A DNA stretch of 64,000 nt from Microvirga antarctica. Lineage in GTDB: Bacteria > Pseudomonadota > Alphaproteobacteria > Rhizobiales > Beijerinckiaceae. The notes beneath the pieces were generated by a model. The model was not told where the DNA came from. It ran no database searches and was given only the letters and a program-made list of their open reading frames with translations. The stretch lies in the NCBI RefSeq assembly GCF_017921815.1, contig NZ_JAGEMM010000001.1, positions 496,001-560,000 on the forward strand, read 5' to 3'. Position 1 is the stretch's first letter; each line of letters starts with the position of its first letter. Shown here one piece after another: positions 52,492-60,863 of this stretch. The position numbers and the translations under genes are program-made.

Positions 52492-54027
52492 ATGACAAGC
52501 GATATCAAGCGGAGAGACGTCCTTCAGATGCTCGCGTTCGGCGTGGCGAGCGGCGCCCTCATGGTCCACGCGACGCCCGTGCTGGCGCAGACGTCGGACA
52601 GCGTCACCATCGGCTGGCCAAGCGACGTGCCGTCTTGGGACCCGAACCAGCGGTTCACGCCTGACGCGCAGCCCATCTACAAAATGGTTTTCGACCAGCC
52701 CCTCGACCAGAGCCCGACACTCGAAATCATTCCCAGTCTCGTGACCAAATGGGAACTTGCCGCCGACGGGCTCAGCATGCCCATCGAGCTGCGCGACGAC
52801 GTCTTTTTTCACAACGGCGACAAGATGACGATGGAGGATTTCCGATATTCCTTCTTCGAGCGCATCAAGGCCGGCCACAAGCTCGATACCGCCAATTCCT
52901 GGCGCCATGTGTCCGACATCGAGATCCTGTCGCCCACGAAGGGCGTGATGCGTTTCAGCTCACCGGCTCCGACGGCCCCCCAGTGGCTGACATTCCTCGG
53001 CAGCTACATCGTACCGAAGAAATACATGGAATCCATCGGGCCGGACGCGTTTCGCGAAAAGCCTATCGGCACCGGGCCCTATAAGCTCGTCGAGCATCAG
53101 CTCAACTCGCGCATCGTGCTGGAGCGCAACGAGGCCTATTGGGGACCGAAGCCCAAGATGCGGCGCGTGACGTTCGACATCATCAAGGACCCGTCGGCGC
53201 GCATCGCGGCGATCCAGTCTGGCCAGGTCGATCTCGTGACGAGCGTCCCCGTCCGCGAAGTCGAACGCCTGCAGAAGGATCCCAATCTGGCGGCCGAAAT
53301 TAACCCGTTCACCCGCGTCATTCTCCTGCAGGTGCGCAACGATCTCGGCTTCTCGGACAGCAATGTGCGTCTGGCAGCCCACTACGCCATCGACAAGGCT
53401 GCGCTCTCGAAGGCCTTCTACGGCGGCGCGGCCGTCCCGCTATCTGTCGTGGCAACGCCGGGGACGGCGGCCTATCTCAAGGACTTCAAGTTCGATTTCG
53501 ACGTCGAGAAAGCAAAGGCCCTGCTGGCGAAATCCGGCTTCAGCGTCGACAAGCCCGCCAAAATCCGCTTCGCCGCCACCAACGGCCAGTTCCCGAGCGA
53601 CTACGACATCGCCCGCGCCCTCGTGCAGATGTGGAAGAAAGTCGGCATCGAGGCCGAGCTTGAGACCATCGAATACGCCAAGTATTTCGAACTGAACCGG
53701 GGTGGAAAGCTGCCGGAGGCGACGCTCTACAGCTTCGACAACGCCACCGGCGATCCGGAGATTTTCGCCGGGTACCTGCTCAATCCAAAGATGCCGTTCG
53801 GCACCTGGAAGGGCATGGAAATCGGCGAGAAGGTGCTCGCGCTGTTCAGCGAGCCCGTCTACGACAAGCGCATCGCCGGCTACCGTTCGCTCAATCAGGA
53901 GGCCGTCGAGGCAGGCGCCACGATCCCGCTGCTGCAGAGCGTGCAGACGGTGGTTCGCAAAAAGAACCTCAACTACGTCAAGTATGGCAACGCCTGGATT
54001 CTGGCCAACAAGATGTCCTGGTCCTGA
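52492..54027 (+). CDS. Peptide-type ABC substrate-binding protein (SBP family 5), Tat-like signal
   Basis: A 511-residue binding protein. The N-terminus DIKRRDVLQMLAFGVASGALMVHATPVLAQ has a twin arginine and a moderately hydrophobic core, so export by Tat is likely, unlike the two Sec-type family 5 proteins at 0.2 and 20.5 kb. The mature part has VPSWDPNQRFTPDAQPIYKMVFDQPLDQ, LRDDVFFHNGDKMTMEDFRYSF and TGPYKLVEHQLNSRIVLERNEAYWG. ATG at 52492 has AGAGGG upstream. It heads a five-gene operon with two permeases, a fused ATPase and a quinone oxidoreductase. Confidence 0.93.
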   Translation: MTSDIKRRDVLQMLAFGVASGALMVHATPVLAQTSDSVTIGWPSDVPSWDPNQRFTPDAQPIYKMVFDQPLDQSPTLEIIPSLVTKWELAADGLSMPIELRDDVFFHNGDKMTMEDFRYSFFERIKAGHKLDTANSWRHVSDIEILSPTKGVMRFSSPAPTAPQWLTFLGSYIVPKKYMESIGPDAFREKPIGTGPYKLVEHQLNSRIVLERNEAYWGPKPKMRRVTFDIIKDPSARIAAIQSGQVDLVTSVPVREVERLQKDPNLAAEINPFTRVILLQVRNDLGFSDSNVRLAAHYAIDKAALSKAFYGGAAVPLSVVATPGTAAYLKDFKFDFDVEKAKALLAKSGFSVDKPAKIRFAATNGQFPSDYDIARALVQMWKKVGIEAELETIEYAKYFELNRGGKLPEATLYSFDNATGDPEIFAGYLLNPKMPFGTWKGMEIGEKVLALFSEPVYDKRIAGYRSLNQEAVEAGATIPLLQSVQTVVRKKNLNYVKYGNAWILANKMSWS

Positions 54028-54055
54028 TCGCTCGAACAACGCCGTTTCGCCAGAG

Positions 54056-54080
54056 GAGCCCGGCAGATCCTGCCGGGTTC
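54056..54080 (+). terminator. Stem-loop between binding-protein and permease genes
   Basis: CCCGGCAG-atc-CTGCCGGG extended by weaker pairs starts 29 bases after the binding-protein stop, followed by TTCTCGATTT. It lies inside the operon, so it is probably an attenuator or mRNA-stabilising hairpin keeping binding protein in excess of permease. Confidence 0.6.
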
Positions 54081-54115
54081 TCGATTTCCGCTTCCTGAAA
54101 CGGAAAGGATACGAG

Positions 54116-55132
54116 ATGTTCGCGACCATCGCCAAGTTGCTCATGAAGCGGCTGATCGTGGCGATTCCGATTCTGCTGGTCGTCTCGGCGTTGCTGTTTA
54201 TCATCCTGCGCATTCTGCCCGTCGACCCCGCCGCCATGTCCCTGCCGCCGAACGCGACGTTGGCCGAGATCGAAGCCAAGCGGCTTGAGATGGGACTTCA
54301 CCTGCCGCTGATCCAGCAATATGGAATTTGGCTCGCGCAGGTCCTTCACGGTAATTTCGGTACCTCCATCCATTTCCGGCGCGATGTGGCGTCTCTGGTC
54401 ATGACCACCCTGCCGTCAACGATCGAGCTTGCGGTCTTCGCCATGCTGATCGCGTCAATCATCGGCATTGCGGGCGGGCTGATCCTTTTCCACGTCCGCG
54501 GCACCCGCAAGGAGGCCGGCCTTGATTTCGGTTCGATCCTGCTGCTGTCGCTGCCGGAATTTCTCTGGAGCCTCTTTCTCATCCTGCTGTTCGGCGTCGC
54601 GCTCGAATGGCTGCCGTTCACCGGAAGGCTCAGCCCCGGCGTGGAACGCCCGACGATCACCGGTTTTCTGCTTCTCGACTCGCTGCTCGCCGGCAAGCCC
54701 GCCGTGTTCTGGAATGCGGTGCAGCACATGCTCCTGCCGTGCTTCGCGCTCGGCATCTCATTCTCGCCGTCCATCATGCGGGTGCTGCGCTCGAGTCTCC
54801 TCGACGTCTACCAGGACGACTACATCCACCAGGCGCGCCTGCGCGGGTTGTCGGAGCGGCGCATCCTCATCCGCCATGGACTTAAGAACGCCATACTGCC
54901 CACCCTCAGCCTCATGGGCGTGCAGTTCGGCTTCCTGTTCGGCGGCACCCTGCTCGTCGAGGTGATCTACTCCTATCCCGGTATGGGAAACCTCATGGTG
55001 GATGCCATCCGCAACGCGGATCTGCCGATCATCCAGGCCGTGGGTCTGACCTATTGCATCGTCGTGCTGGTCATCAGCATCGCGGTGGACAGCCTGTACC
55101 TGATCCTCAACCCGAAGCTGAGGGTCCGATGA
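54116..55132 (+). CDS. Peptide-type ABC transporter permease (DppB-like)
   Basis: A 338-residue permease starting MFATIAKLLMKRLIVAIPILLVVSALLFIILRILPVDP. The P-V-D-P replaces the usual PGDP after helix 1. EAA loop: QDDYIHQARLRGLSERRILIRHGLKNAILPTLSLMGVQ, then YSYPGMGNLMVDAIRNADLPII. ATG at 54116 has AAAGGA upstream; the long frame further upstream lies over the binding protein. It overlaps the next permease by ATGA. Confidence 0.93.
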   Translation: MFATIAKLLMKRLIVAIPILLVVSALLFIILRILPVDPAAMSLPPNATLAEIEAKRLEMGLHLPLIQQYGIWLAQVLHGNFGTSIHFRRDVASLVMTTLPSTIELAVFAMLIASIIGIAGGLILFHVRGTRKEAGLDFGSILLLSLPEFLWSLFLILLFGVALEWLPFTGRLSPGVERPTITGFLLLDSLLAGKPAVFWNAVQHMLLPCFALGISFSPSIMRVLRSSLLDVYQDDYIHQARLRGLSERRILIRHGLKNAILPTLSLMGVQFGFLFGGTLLVEVIYSYPGMGNLMVDAIRNADLPIIQAVGLTYCIVVLVISIAVDSLYLILNPKLRVR

Positions 55133-55986
55133 CATCCCTTCCCGCCTGGCTGAAATCCGGCCGTGTCCTCATCGGGTTGACGATCATCACGATTGTGGCG
55201 GTCTGCGCGATCTTCGCGCCCTATCTCGCACCACACGACCCCTCGGAGCAGGATCTTCTGGCCATGCTGCTTCCGCCCGCATGGGCCCAAGGGGGCGATG
55301 CGGCCTATCCGCTGGGCACCGACAGCCTCGGCCGTTGCGTCCTCTCACGTCTCATCTTCGGCGCGCGGGTGGCCCTCACGGTGGCGTTTCTCGCATCGAT
55401 GGGCGCGATGATCCTCGGGGCCGTTCTTGCCCATGTGGCTGGTTATTTCGGCGGCTGGATCGACTGGTTCATCGGACGCATCGTCGACGTATGGATGTCG
55501 TTCCCGCCGGTCATCCTGTCGCTGATCCTCATGGTCGGGCTTGGAACCGGCTTGAGAAACGTCATCCTGGCGATCATCCTCGTGGACTGGACACGGTTCT
55601 GTCGTGTGCTTCGCAGCGAAGTGCTCGTCGTCACGCGACGCGATTACGTGGCCGCGGCCCGTCTGCTCGGCTTCTCGCATTGGCGCACCATTACCCGGGA
55701 GATCGCGCCCGCCACCTTGCCGCTTCTCATCACGCTCATGAGCCTCGAAATGGGCGTTGCGGTAATCGTGGAGGCCATCCTCTCGTTTGTCGGTCTCAGC
55801 GTCGGCGCGCAGACGCCGGCATGGGGACAGATGATCGCCGATGCCCGTCAGAATATCTATCAGGCACCGTGGAATTTGATCTGCCCGATCCTCGCCATCT
55901 TCTTCACCGTCTTCGGGTTCAACGTCCTGGGCGATGGCCTGCGGCGCACGCTCGACACGCGCCTGAGCGAAACGGAGCGCGCCTGA
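55129..55986 (+). CDS. Peptide-type ABC transporter permease (DppC-like)
   Basis: A 285-residue DppC-family permease, shorter than its 24.2 kb paralogue because the N-terminal cytoplasmic part is brief. It has the hallmark PLGTDSLGRCVLSRLIFGARVALTV and EAA loop RRDYVAAARLLGFSHWRTITREIAPATLPLL. SFVGLSVGAQTPAWGQMIADARQNIY near the end is typical. It begins in the DppB-like stop (ATGA). Confidence 0.93.
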   Translation: MTSLPAWLKSGRVLIGLTIITIVAVCAIFAPYLAPHDPSEQDLLAMLLPPAWAQGGDAAYPLGTDSLGRCVLSRLIFGARVALTVAFLASMGAMILGAVLAHVAGYFGGWIDWFIGRIVDVWMSFPPVILSLILMVGLGTGLRNVILAIILVDWTRFCRVLRSEVLVVTRRDYVAAARLLGFSHWRTITREIAPATLPLLITLMSLEMGVAVIVEAILSFVGLSVGAQTPAWGQMIADARQNIYQAPWNLICPILAIFFTVFGFNVLGDGLRRTLDTRLSETERA

Positions 55987-55987
55987 C

Positions 55988-57847
55988 ATGAGCCTTCTCA
56001 CTGCGCGCAATCTGTCAGTCGGGGCATCGACCCGCAGCGGCGATTTCCCGGTCATCAGCGACCTGAATTTCTCACTCGCCCCGGGCAAGATCCTCGGGCT
56101 CGTCGGCGAATCCGGCGCCGGCAAATCGATGATCGGGCGGACCATCGCCCAGTTTCTCCCCACCGGCTTCTCGGTCACCGGCGGAACGCTGGAATTCGAC
56201 GGCGACAACCTTGTCACGATGGATTCGCACAAGCGGCGAAACCTGCTCGGCCGCGATATCGTGTTCATCCCCCAGGAGCCGCTTTCGGCTCTCAATCCGG
56301 TTCTCACCGTCGGCCAACAGATGCGTGAGCATCTGCTGCGCATTGGCCATACTGACCAAGCGCCCTGGCGTGAACGGGCGCTTGCCGCATTCGAGTCGGT
56401 GCATCTGCCCCACGGTGCCGGGCTCCTGGACAAATATCCGCACCAGTTGTCCGGCGGCATGTGCCAGCGGGTGCTGATTGCCATGGCGTTCGCCAGCAGG
56501 CCGCGCCTGGTGATTGCCGACGAGCCGACGACAGCGCTCGACGTCACCATCCAGGCCCGGATCGTCAAGCTGATCGCCGAGATGCAGAAGCGAGACGGGA
56601 CGTCCGTCATCTTCATCACGCACGATCTGAAGCTTGCCGCACAGATCTGCGACGAGATCCTGGTGCTCTATGCCGGCAGGCCGGCGGAGCGGGGACCGGC
56701 CCGCGCGTTGTTCTCTCAGCCAGCCCATCCCTATACGCGCTGCCTGCAGCTGGCCAATCCCAGCATGAGCGGCGAAAGGCGCGGATTGTTCACCCTGCCG
56801 GAGCGCATGCCGGGGCTGCGCGCCATCAAGGACCTGACCGGCTGCCGCTTTGCCTCCCGCTGCCCGGCGGTCATCCCGGCCTGCCGGGAGGCCGAACCAC
56901 CTTTCCTCGAGATCGGACCTGATCACGTGGCGGCCTGCATCCGCCCCGAAATCGCCGCGACCATCATGCCGCCGCCGCCTTTGCCCATGCCGGAAACGGC
57001 GAGCGGCGAGCCGCTGCTGTCGGTCGACAAGGTCACGAAGTCATTCGTCACCAGCTGGAGCCTGCTGCGCAAGACAACGGAGTTTCGCGCCGTCAACGAG
57101 GTCAGTTTCGCGCTCGGCGAGAATGAATTCGTGGGCATCGTCGGCGAGAGCGGCAGCGGCAAGAGCACGCTCGCGCGCCTCGTGGTCGGCCTCGATCAAC
57201 CGAGCGGCGGCCGCGTGGTGATGGCGGGCCGCGATGTCACCGCCAATCGCCGCGACGACAAGGCCTTCCGCCGCGAGCACGTCCAAATGGTCTTCCAGGA
57301 TCCGCAATCCGCCCTGAACCCCCGCCGCAGGGTCGCCAGCATCGTCACCCAGGCCATCGAAGCGGCCGGTAAGCGAGGCGACAACACGGCCCGTCTCGAT
57401 CGCGCCCGTCAGCTCCTCGCGGAGATCGGCCTTCCGCCCGAGGCCGCGTTGCGCTTCCCCTCGCAGCTCTCGGGTGGACAGAAGCAGCGGGTGAACATCG
57501 CCCGGGCCTTGTGCGCGGTGCCGCGAATCCTTGTGGCCGACGAGATCGTCTCCGGTCTCGACGTGTCGGTGCAGGCGCAGTTGCTCGACCTTCTGCTGCG
57601 TCTCCGGCAGGAGCGCGGCTTTGCGATGCTGTTCATTTCGCACGATCTCTCCGTCGTCCGCTATCTGTGCGATCGGGTGCTGGTGATGTATCGCGGCGAG
57701 GTGGTCGAAAGCGGTCGGACCGAAGAGGTCTTCTCGGCTCCCCGCCATGCCTATACCCGCACGCTGCTGTCCTCGGTGCCGCCTGACGATGCGCAACTTG
57801 ACTGGTCTCCCGATACCGTCGGCGACGTGGCCGCAGGAGTAAGATGA
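55988..57847 (+). CDS. Fused DppD-DppF-type ABC transporter ATPase
   Basis: A 619-residue protein carrying two complete ATPase domains. Domain 1 (about 1-330): Walker A GESGAGKS, Q-loop IPQEPLSALNP, signature LSGGMCQRV, Walker B LVIADEPTTALD, Cys region GCRFASRCPAVIPAC. Domain 2 (about 340-619): GESGSGKST, VFQDPQSALNPRRR, LSGGQKQRVNIARAL, ILVADEIVSGLD. In domain 2 Walker B ends DEI rather than DEP, but the catalytic Glu is kept. The domain order follows fused peptide-importer ATPases such as GsiA. It serves the permease pair just upstream and begins one base after the DppC-like stop. Confidence 0.94.
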   Translation: MSLLTARNLSVGASTRSGDFPVISDLNFSLAPGKILGLVGESGAGKSMIGRTIAQFLPTGFSVTGGTLEFDGDNLVTMDSHKRRNLLGRDIVFIPQEPLSALNPVLTVGQQMREHLLRIGHTDQAPWRERALAAFESVHLPHGAGLLDKYPHQLSGGMCQRVLIAMAFASRPRLVIADEPTTALDVTIQARIVKLIAEMQKRDGTSVIFITHDLKLAAQICDEILVLYAGRPAERGPARALFSQPAHPYTRCLQLANPSMSGERRGLFTLPERMPGLRAIKDLTGCRFASRCPAVIPACREAEPPFLEIGPDHVAACIRPEIAATIMPPPPLPMPETASGEPLLSVDKVTKSFVTSWSLLRKTTEFRAVNEVSFALGENEFVGIVGESGSGKSTLARLVVGLDQPSGGRVVMAGRDVTANRRDDKAFRREHVQMVFQDPQSALNPRRRVASIVTQAIEAAGKRGDNTARLDRARQLLAEIGLPPEAALRFPSQLSGGQKQRVNIARALCAVPRILVADEIVSGLDVSVQAQLLDLLLRLRQERGFAMLFISHDLSVVRYLCDRVLVMYRGEVVESGRTEEVFSAPRHAYTRTLLSSVPPDDAQLDWSPDTVGDVAAGVR

Positions 57848-58779
57848 TGAGAGCTGTTGAATATGCCGCTTATGGCGGCCCAGAGGTTCTTCAACTCGCG
57901 AGCGTCCCGTCTCCCCATTGCGGCCCCGGCGAGGTGCTGGTCGAGATGCACGCGGCAAGCGTCAATCCGGTCGATGGGAAAATCCGCGCCGGTCTGCTGA
58001 AGCCTGCACCCGGGCCGTTTCCGGCGCGAACGGGGCGCGACGGCGCCGGTTTCGTACGCGCGCTCGGAGAAGGCGTCTCACCGGAATGGCTCGGCCGGCG
58101 TGTCTGTTTCGTAGCTCCGCGCGGACAAGGCACGTGGGCTGAGGAGGTGGTGATGCCAGCCTCCCTCATTGCCCCCATTCCCGACACGCTCGCGTTTACC
58201 GACGCCGCGGCGCTCTCGCTTGCCGGCATCAGCGCCTGGATCGCCCTTGTCGAGACGACACGCATCACACCGGGCATGCGGGTTCTTGTCCATGCGGGTG
58301 CGGGTGGCGTCGGCGGCATGGCGGTCCAACTCGCCCATGGGCTGGGCGCCACCGTGATCGCCACCTGCTCGCGCCGCAACGCCGATTACGTGCGCAAGCT
58401 GGGAGCGTCCGAGACCATTGCGTATGACGAGGTGGCGTTTGAGACAAAGGTGCAGGACCTCGACGTCGTTCTCGACCTCATGGGTGGGGACGTGCACAGG
58501 CGAAGCTACGCGACCCTCAAAAAGGGCGGCACTTTGGTCTATCTCAACGCCCAACCCATCGAGGATCGCGGCGCGGAATTCGGCGTCGACGTCGTGATGG
58601 CGCAGATCCTGCCACATCAAGCGGCTCTGGCCGCCATTGTGGCGCGGGTGGCCGACGGTACGATGGTCTCGACGCTATCGCGCGCGCTGCCCTTCGATGC
58701 GTTTGCGGAGGCCCATCGTTTGTCCGACAGCGGGCATGCACGCGGCAAGATCGTGCTGGCGATCCGGCCGCCGGACTAG
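57847..58779 (+). CDS. Zinc-independent quinone oxidoreductase-type alcohol dehydrogenase (MDR family)
   Basis: A 310-residue medium-chain reductase. It starts MRAVEYAAYGGPEVLQLASVPSPHCGPGEVLVEMHAASVNPVDGKIRAG. The NAD(P)H loop is VLVHAGAGGVGGMAVQLAHGLGATVIATCS, and YDEVAFETKVQDLDVVLDLMGGDVHRRS follows. The zinc-binding cysteines of true alcohol dehydrogenases are absent, so it belongs with QOR-type enoyl or quinone reductases. Tandem ATGs at 57844/57847 overlap the ATPase stop; the second has better spacing to GGAG. Its stop shares the bases CTAG with the convergent flavin reductase stop. Confidence 0.92.
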   Translation: MRAVEYAAYGGPEVLQLASVPSPHCGPGEVLVEMHAASVNPVDGKIRAGLLKPAPGPFPARTGRDGAGFVRALGEGVSPEWLGRRVCFVAPRGQGTWAEEVVMPASLIAPIPDTLAFTDAAALSLAGISAWIALVETTRITPGMRVLVHAGAGGVGGMAVQLAHGLGATVIATCSRRNADYVRKLGASETIAYDEVAFETKVQDLDVVLDLMGGDVHRRSYATLKKGGTLVYLNAQPIEDRGAEFGVDVVMAQILPHQAALAAIVARVADGTMVSTLSRALPFDAFAEAHRLSDSGHARGKIVLAIRPPD

Positions 58780-59741
58780 CTGCCGTCGCGTTTGGCAAGG
58801 GCCAGGAGAACCCGCCGCGTCGCTGCCACATCGTTAACGTCGAGACCGGCCAGATGCTGCTCCTCGAACGCGTGAGCACGGGCCGTGATCCGGTTGAGAC
58901 GGTCGAGCCCCTCCTGCGTGATGGCAAGCGCTCCCGGCGGCCGTGGCGCGACACAGCCCATGCCGACGAGCTTGGCGATCGCATCCTCAACGGCCGAAAC
59001 CCCGAGGAAGGCAAGCCGGGCGATTACTTCCGCCGATGCGCCCGAGCGTGTCGCGAGGAACGCAAGAACCCGCGTCTGGTTTGTGTCCAGGCCTTCAGTG
59101 TCGCGATGCTCGTCGAATGCGCCGGAGAGATAGGAATAGGCCCGCACCAGCAACGGCAGAAAGAAATCATCGCGCGGATGGGCGGCCGCATCGACGGTGA
59201 GGTCCGATGGCGCGGACGGGTGGTCGAGCGCCAACGCATAGCGCCCCTGCGCGAACAGCAGACTCGCGCGATCGAACCAGCGGTAGCGCTCCACATGACC
59301 GATGAAGATCATATGATCGCCGCCATCGTGTGCAGACACATGGCGACACTCGAATTGCGCCGCCACTCCTGCGAAGAGCGGGCATCCGCCCAGTCCGGGA
59401 ATCCAGTCGCAGTTGCCGAACTTGTCGTCGGTCGAACGCGAGAAGCGGTTGGACAACGCAATCTGATCGGCTGCCAGAACATTGATGGCAAAATGCGGCG
59501 CTCCCTGGACCGCCGGAAGGTTTCGCGATTGTTTACGCAGCGACCACAGCACCAGAGGCGGGTCGAGAGAGACCGACGAGAAGGAATTGGCCGTAATGGC
59601 GACCGGCCCGTCAGCGGTGGCGGTGGTGATGACCGTCACGCCGGTGGCGAATTGCCCCAGCGCGCGCCTGAAGGCGCGCGGATCGAGCGCCGGATCGCCC
59701 TCGTCCAGCAATTGAGGATCGGCAGGGTGCTTGTTTTCCAT
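58776..59741 (-). CDS. Flavin reductase with C-terminal MarR-like domain (C1-HPAH type)
   Basis: A 321-residue two-domain protein. Residues about 20-185 form an HpaC/RutF-type FMN reductase: FRRALGQFATGVTVITT, ITANSFSSVSLDPPLVLWSLRKQSRNLPA, FAINVLAADQIALSNRFS and HMIFIGHVERYRW. The C-terminal part, residues about 210-321, is a MarR-like winged helix (LVRAYSYLSGAFDEH, NQTRVLAFLATRSGASAEVIARLAFLGVSAVEDAIAKLVGMGCV). The reductase C1 of Acinetobacter 4-hydroxyphenylacetate hydroxylase has this architecture; there the tail binds substrate and restrains the reductase. It supplies reduced flavin to the monooxygenase encoded just upstream (TGACATG junction). Confidence 0.93.
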   Translation of the reverse strand: MENKHPADPQLLDEGDPALDPRAFRRALGQFATGVTVITTATADGPVAITANSFSSVSLDPPLVLWSLRKQSRNLPAVQGAPHFAINVLAADQIALSNRFSRSTDDKFGNCDWIPGLGGCPLFAGVAAQFECRHVSAHDGGDHMIFIGHVERYRWFDRASLLFAQGRYALALDHPSAPSDLTVDAAAHPRDDFFLPLLVRAYSYLSGAFDEHRDTEGLDTNQTRVLAFLATRSGASAEVIARLAFLGVSAVEDAIAKLVGMGCVAPRPPGALAITQEGLDRLNRITARAHAFEEQHLAGLDVNDVAATRRVLLALAKRDGS

Positions 59742-59742
59742 G

Positions 59743-60840
59743 TCAGACACGCAGGCCCGCTTCGCGCAGGAGCGGCAGAACGTTGTCGAGGAAATAGGGC
59801 AACTCGTCCTTGAAATTGACGAACGACACCGTGGTCCCCGCAAAGCCGGCCTCGCTCATGCGCACCATCTCGGACGCGATATGCTGCGGCGTTCCGATCA
59901 GCGGATAGGTTCCAGCGCCGCCTGCAAACCGTTTGCGATGCAGACGGTAGGCATCGGCCTCGTGGGAGGTCGAGAATTTTTCCTTCTGGCCCATGTAATG
60001 ATCGACGCTGACCTGATCGGCCTCAGTCGAGGCATAGAGTTCGTAGTAATCCTCCGCCTCCGCCTGGCTCGGCCGGCAGACCACGTGGCAGGTGGTGAAG
60101 ACCCCCACATCGCGACCCTGCTCGGCCGCACGGCGCTTCATGTCCTCGATATGCTCGCGACCCTTGTCGACCTCCGTGAAGGTGGTGAACAGGAAATCGG
60201 CGGCCCGCGCCGCAAAATCCCGGCCGGGGGGCGAGAATCCGGCGTTGAGCGTAACCGGGCGCGGCGTCTGGATCGGACGCGGCAGACCCGACACGCCCTT
60301 CAGCTTGTAGAACTGTCCGTCATAGTCGAACGGTCGCGTCTCTGTGTAGATGCGGCGGATGATATCGAACCATTCGAGACCCTGCTCATAACGGTTCTCG
60401 ATGAGGTTGAGACCGAACATGCCGAACTCTTCGGGATTCCAGCCGCAGACGATGTTAAGGCCGGCACGACCGTTGGACGCATGGTCGATGGTGGCCAGCG
60501 CCTTGGCGGCGAAAACCGGGTGAACCATCGGCACATGCACTGTCGAGAACACCGCGATGCGCTCCGTGATCCCGGCCAAGGCAGCCGCGAAGGTCAGCGT
60601 CTCGTAGGACCATTCGCGGCTGTTCATGTCGCCGCCGAAGCCCTTCCAGCGCGCGATCGGCAGGAGGAATTCGAGACCCGCCTTGTCGGCCATGCGGGCG
60701 ACCTCCGCGATCTCGCTCCAGATCGCGGGCCAGCGCTCCGGCACCTTCGTCAGCGTCAATCCGCCATCGGCGTTGAGCGAGAAGACGCCGATCTTGAACT
60801 TGTTCGGGCCGTGCATGGGATGCGGGAGATGGGACGTCAT
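59743..60840 (-). CDS. LLM-class flavin-dependent monooxygenase, RutA-like
   Basis: A 365-residue luciferase-like TIM-barrel oxygenase. The N-terminal FKIGVFSLNADGGLTLTK and LEFLLPIARWKGFGGD (the K/RGFGG loop) match pyrimidine oxygenase RutA and related enzymes. So do SYETLTFAAALAGITERIAVFSTVHVP and ATIDHASNGRAGLNIVCGWNPEEF. It uses reduced flavin and O2, probably supplied by the adjacent flavin reductase, to oxidise or open an organic substrate, perhaps an N-heterocycle, amide or alkyl group (inference). It is the second gene of GntR, oxygenase, reductase; gaps are 23 bases and 1 base. Confidence 0.92.
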   Translation of the reverse strand: MTSHLPHPMHGPNKFKIGVFSLNADGGLTLTKVPERWPAIWSEIAEVARMADKAGLEFLLPIARWKGFGGDMNSREWSYETLTFAAALAGITERIAVFSTVHVPMVHPVFAAKALATIDHASNGRAGLNIVCGWNPEEFGMFGLNLIENRYEQGLEWFDIIRRIYTETRPFDYDGQFYKLKGVSGLPRPIQTPRPVTLNAGFSPPGRDFAARAADFLFTTFTEVDKGREHIEDMKRRAAEQGRDVGVFTTCHVVCRPSQAEAEDYYELYASTEADQVSVDHYMGQKEKFSTSHEADAYRLHRKRFAGGAGTYPLIGTPQHIASEMVRMSEAGFAGTTVSFVNFKDELPYFLDNVLPLLREAGLRV

Positions 60841-60863
60841 GGCGTGCTCCAGAGGCGGAAGGT

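Noticed and set aside
59661-59680. CGCGCGCC-tgaa-GGCGCGCG hairpin
   Set aside because: It is in the flavin reductase coding region, explained by Arg/Ala codons, with no position suited to a terminator.
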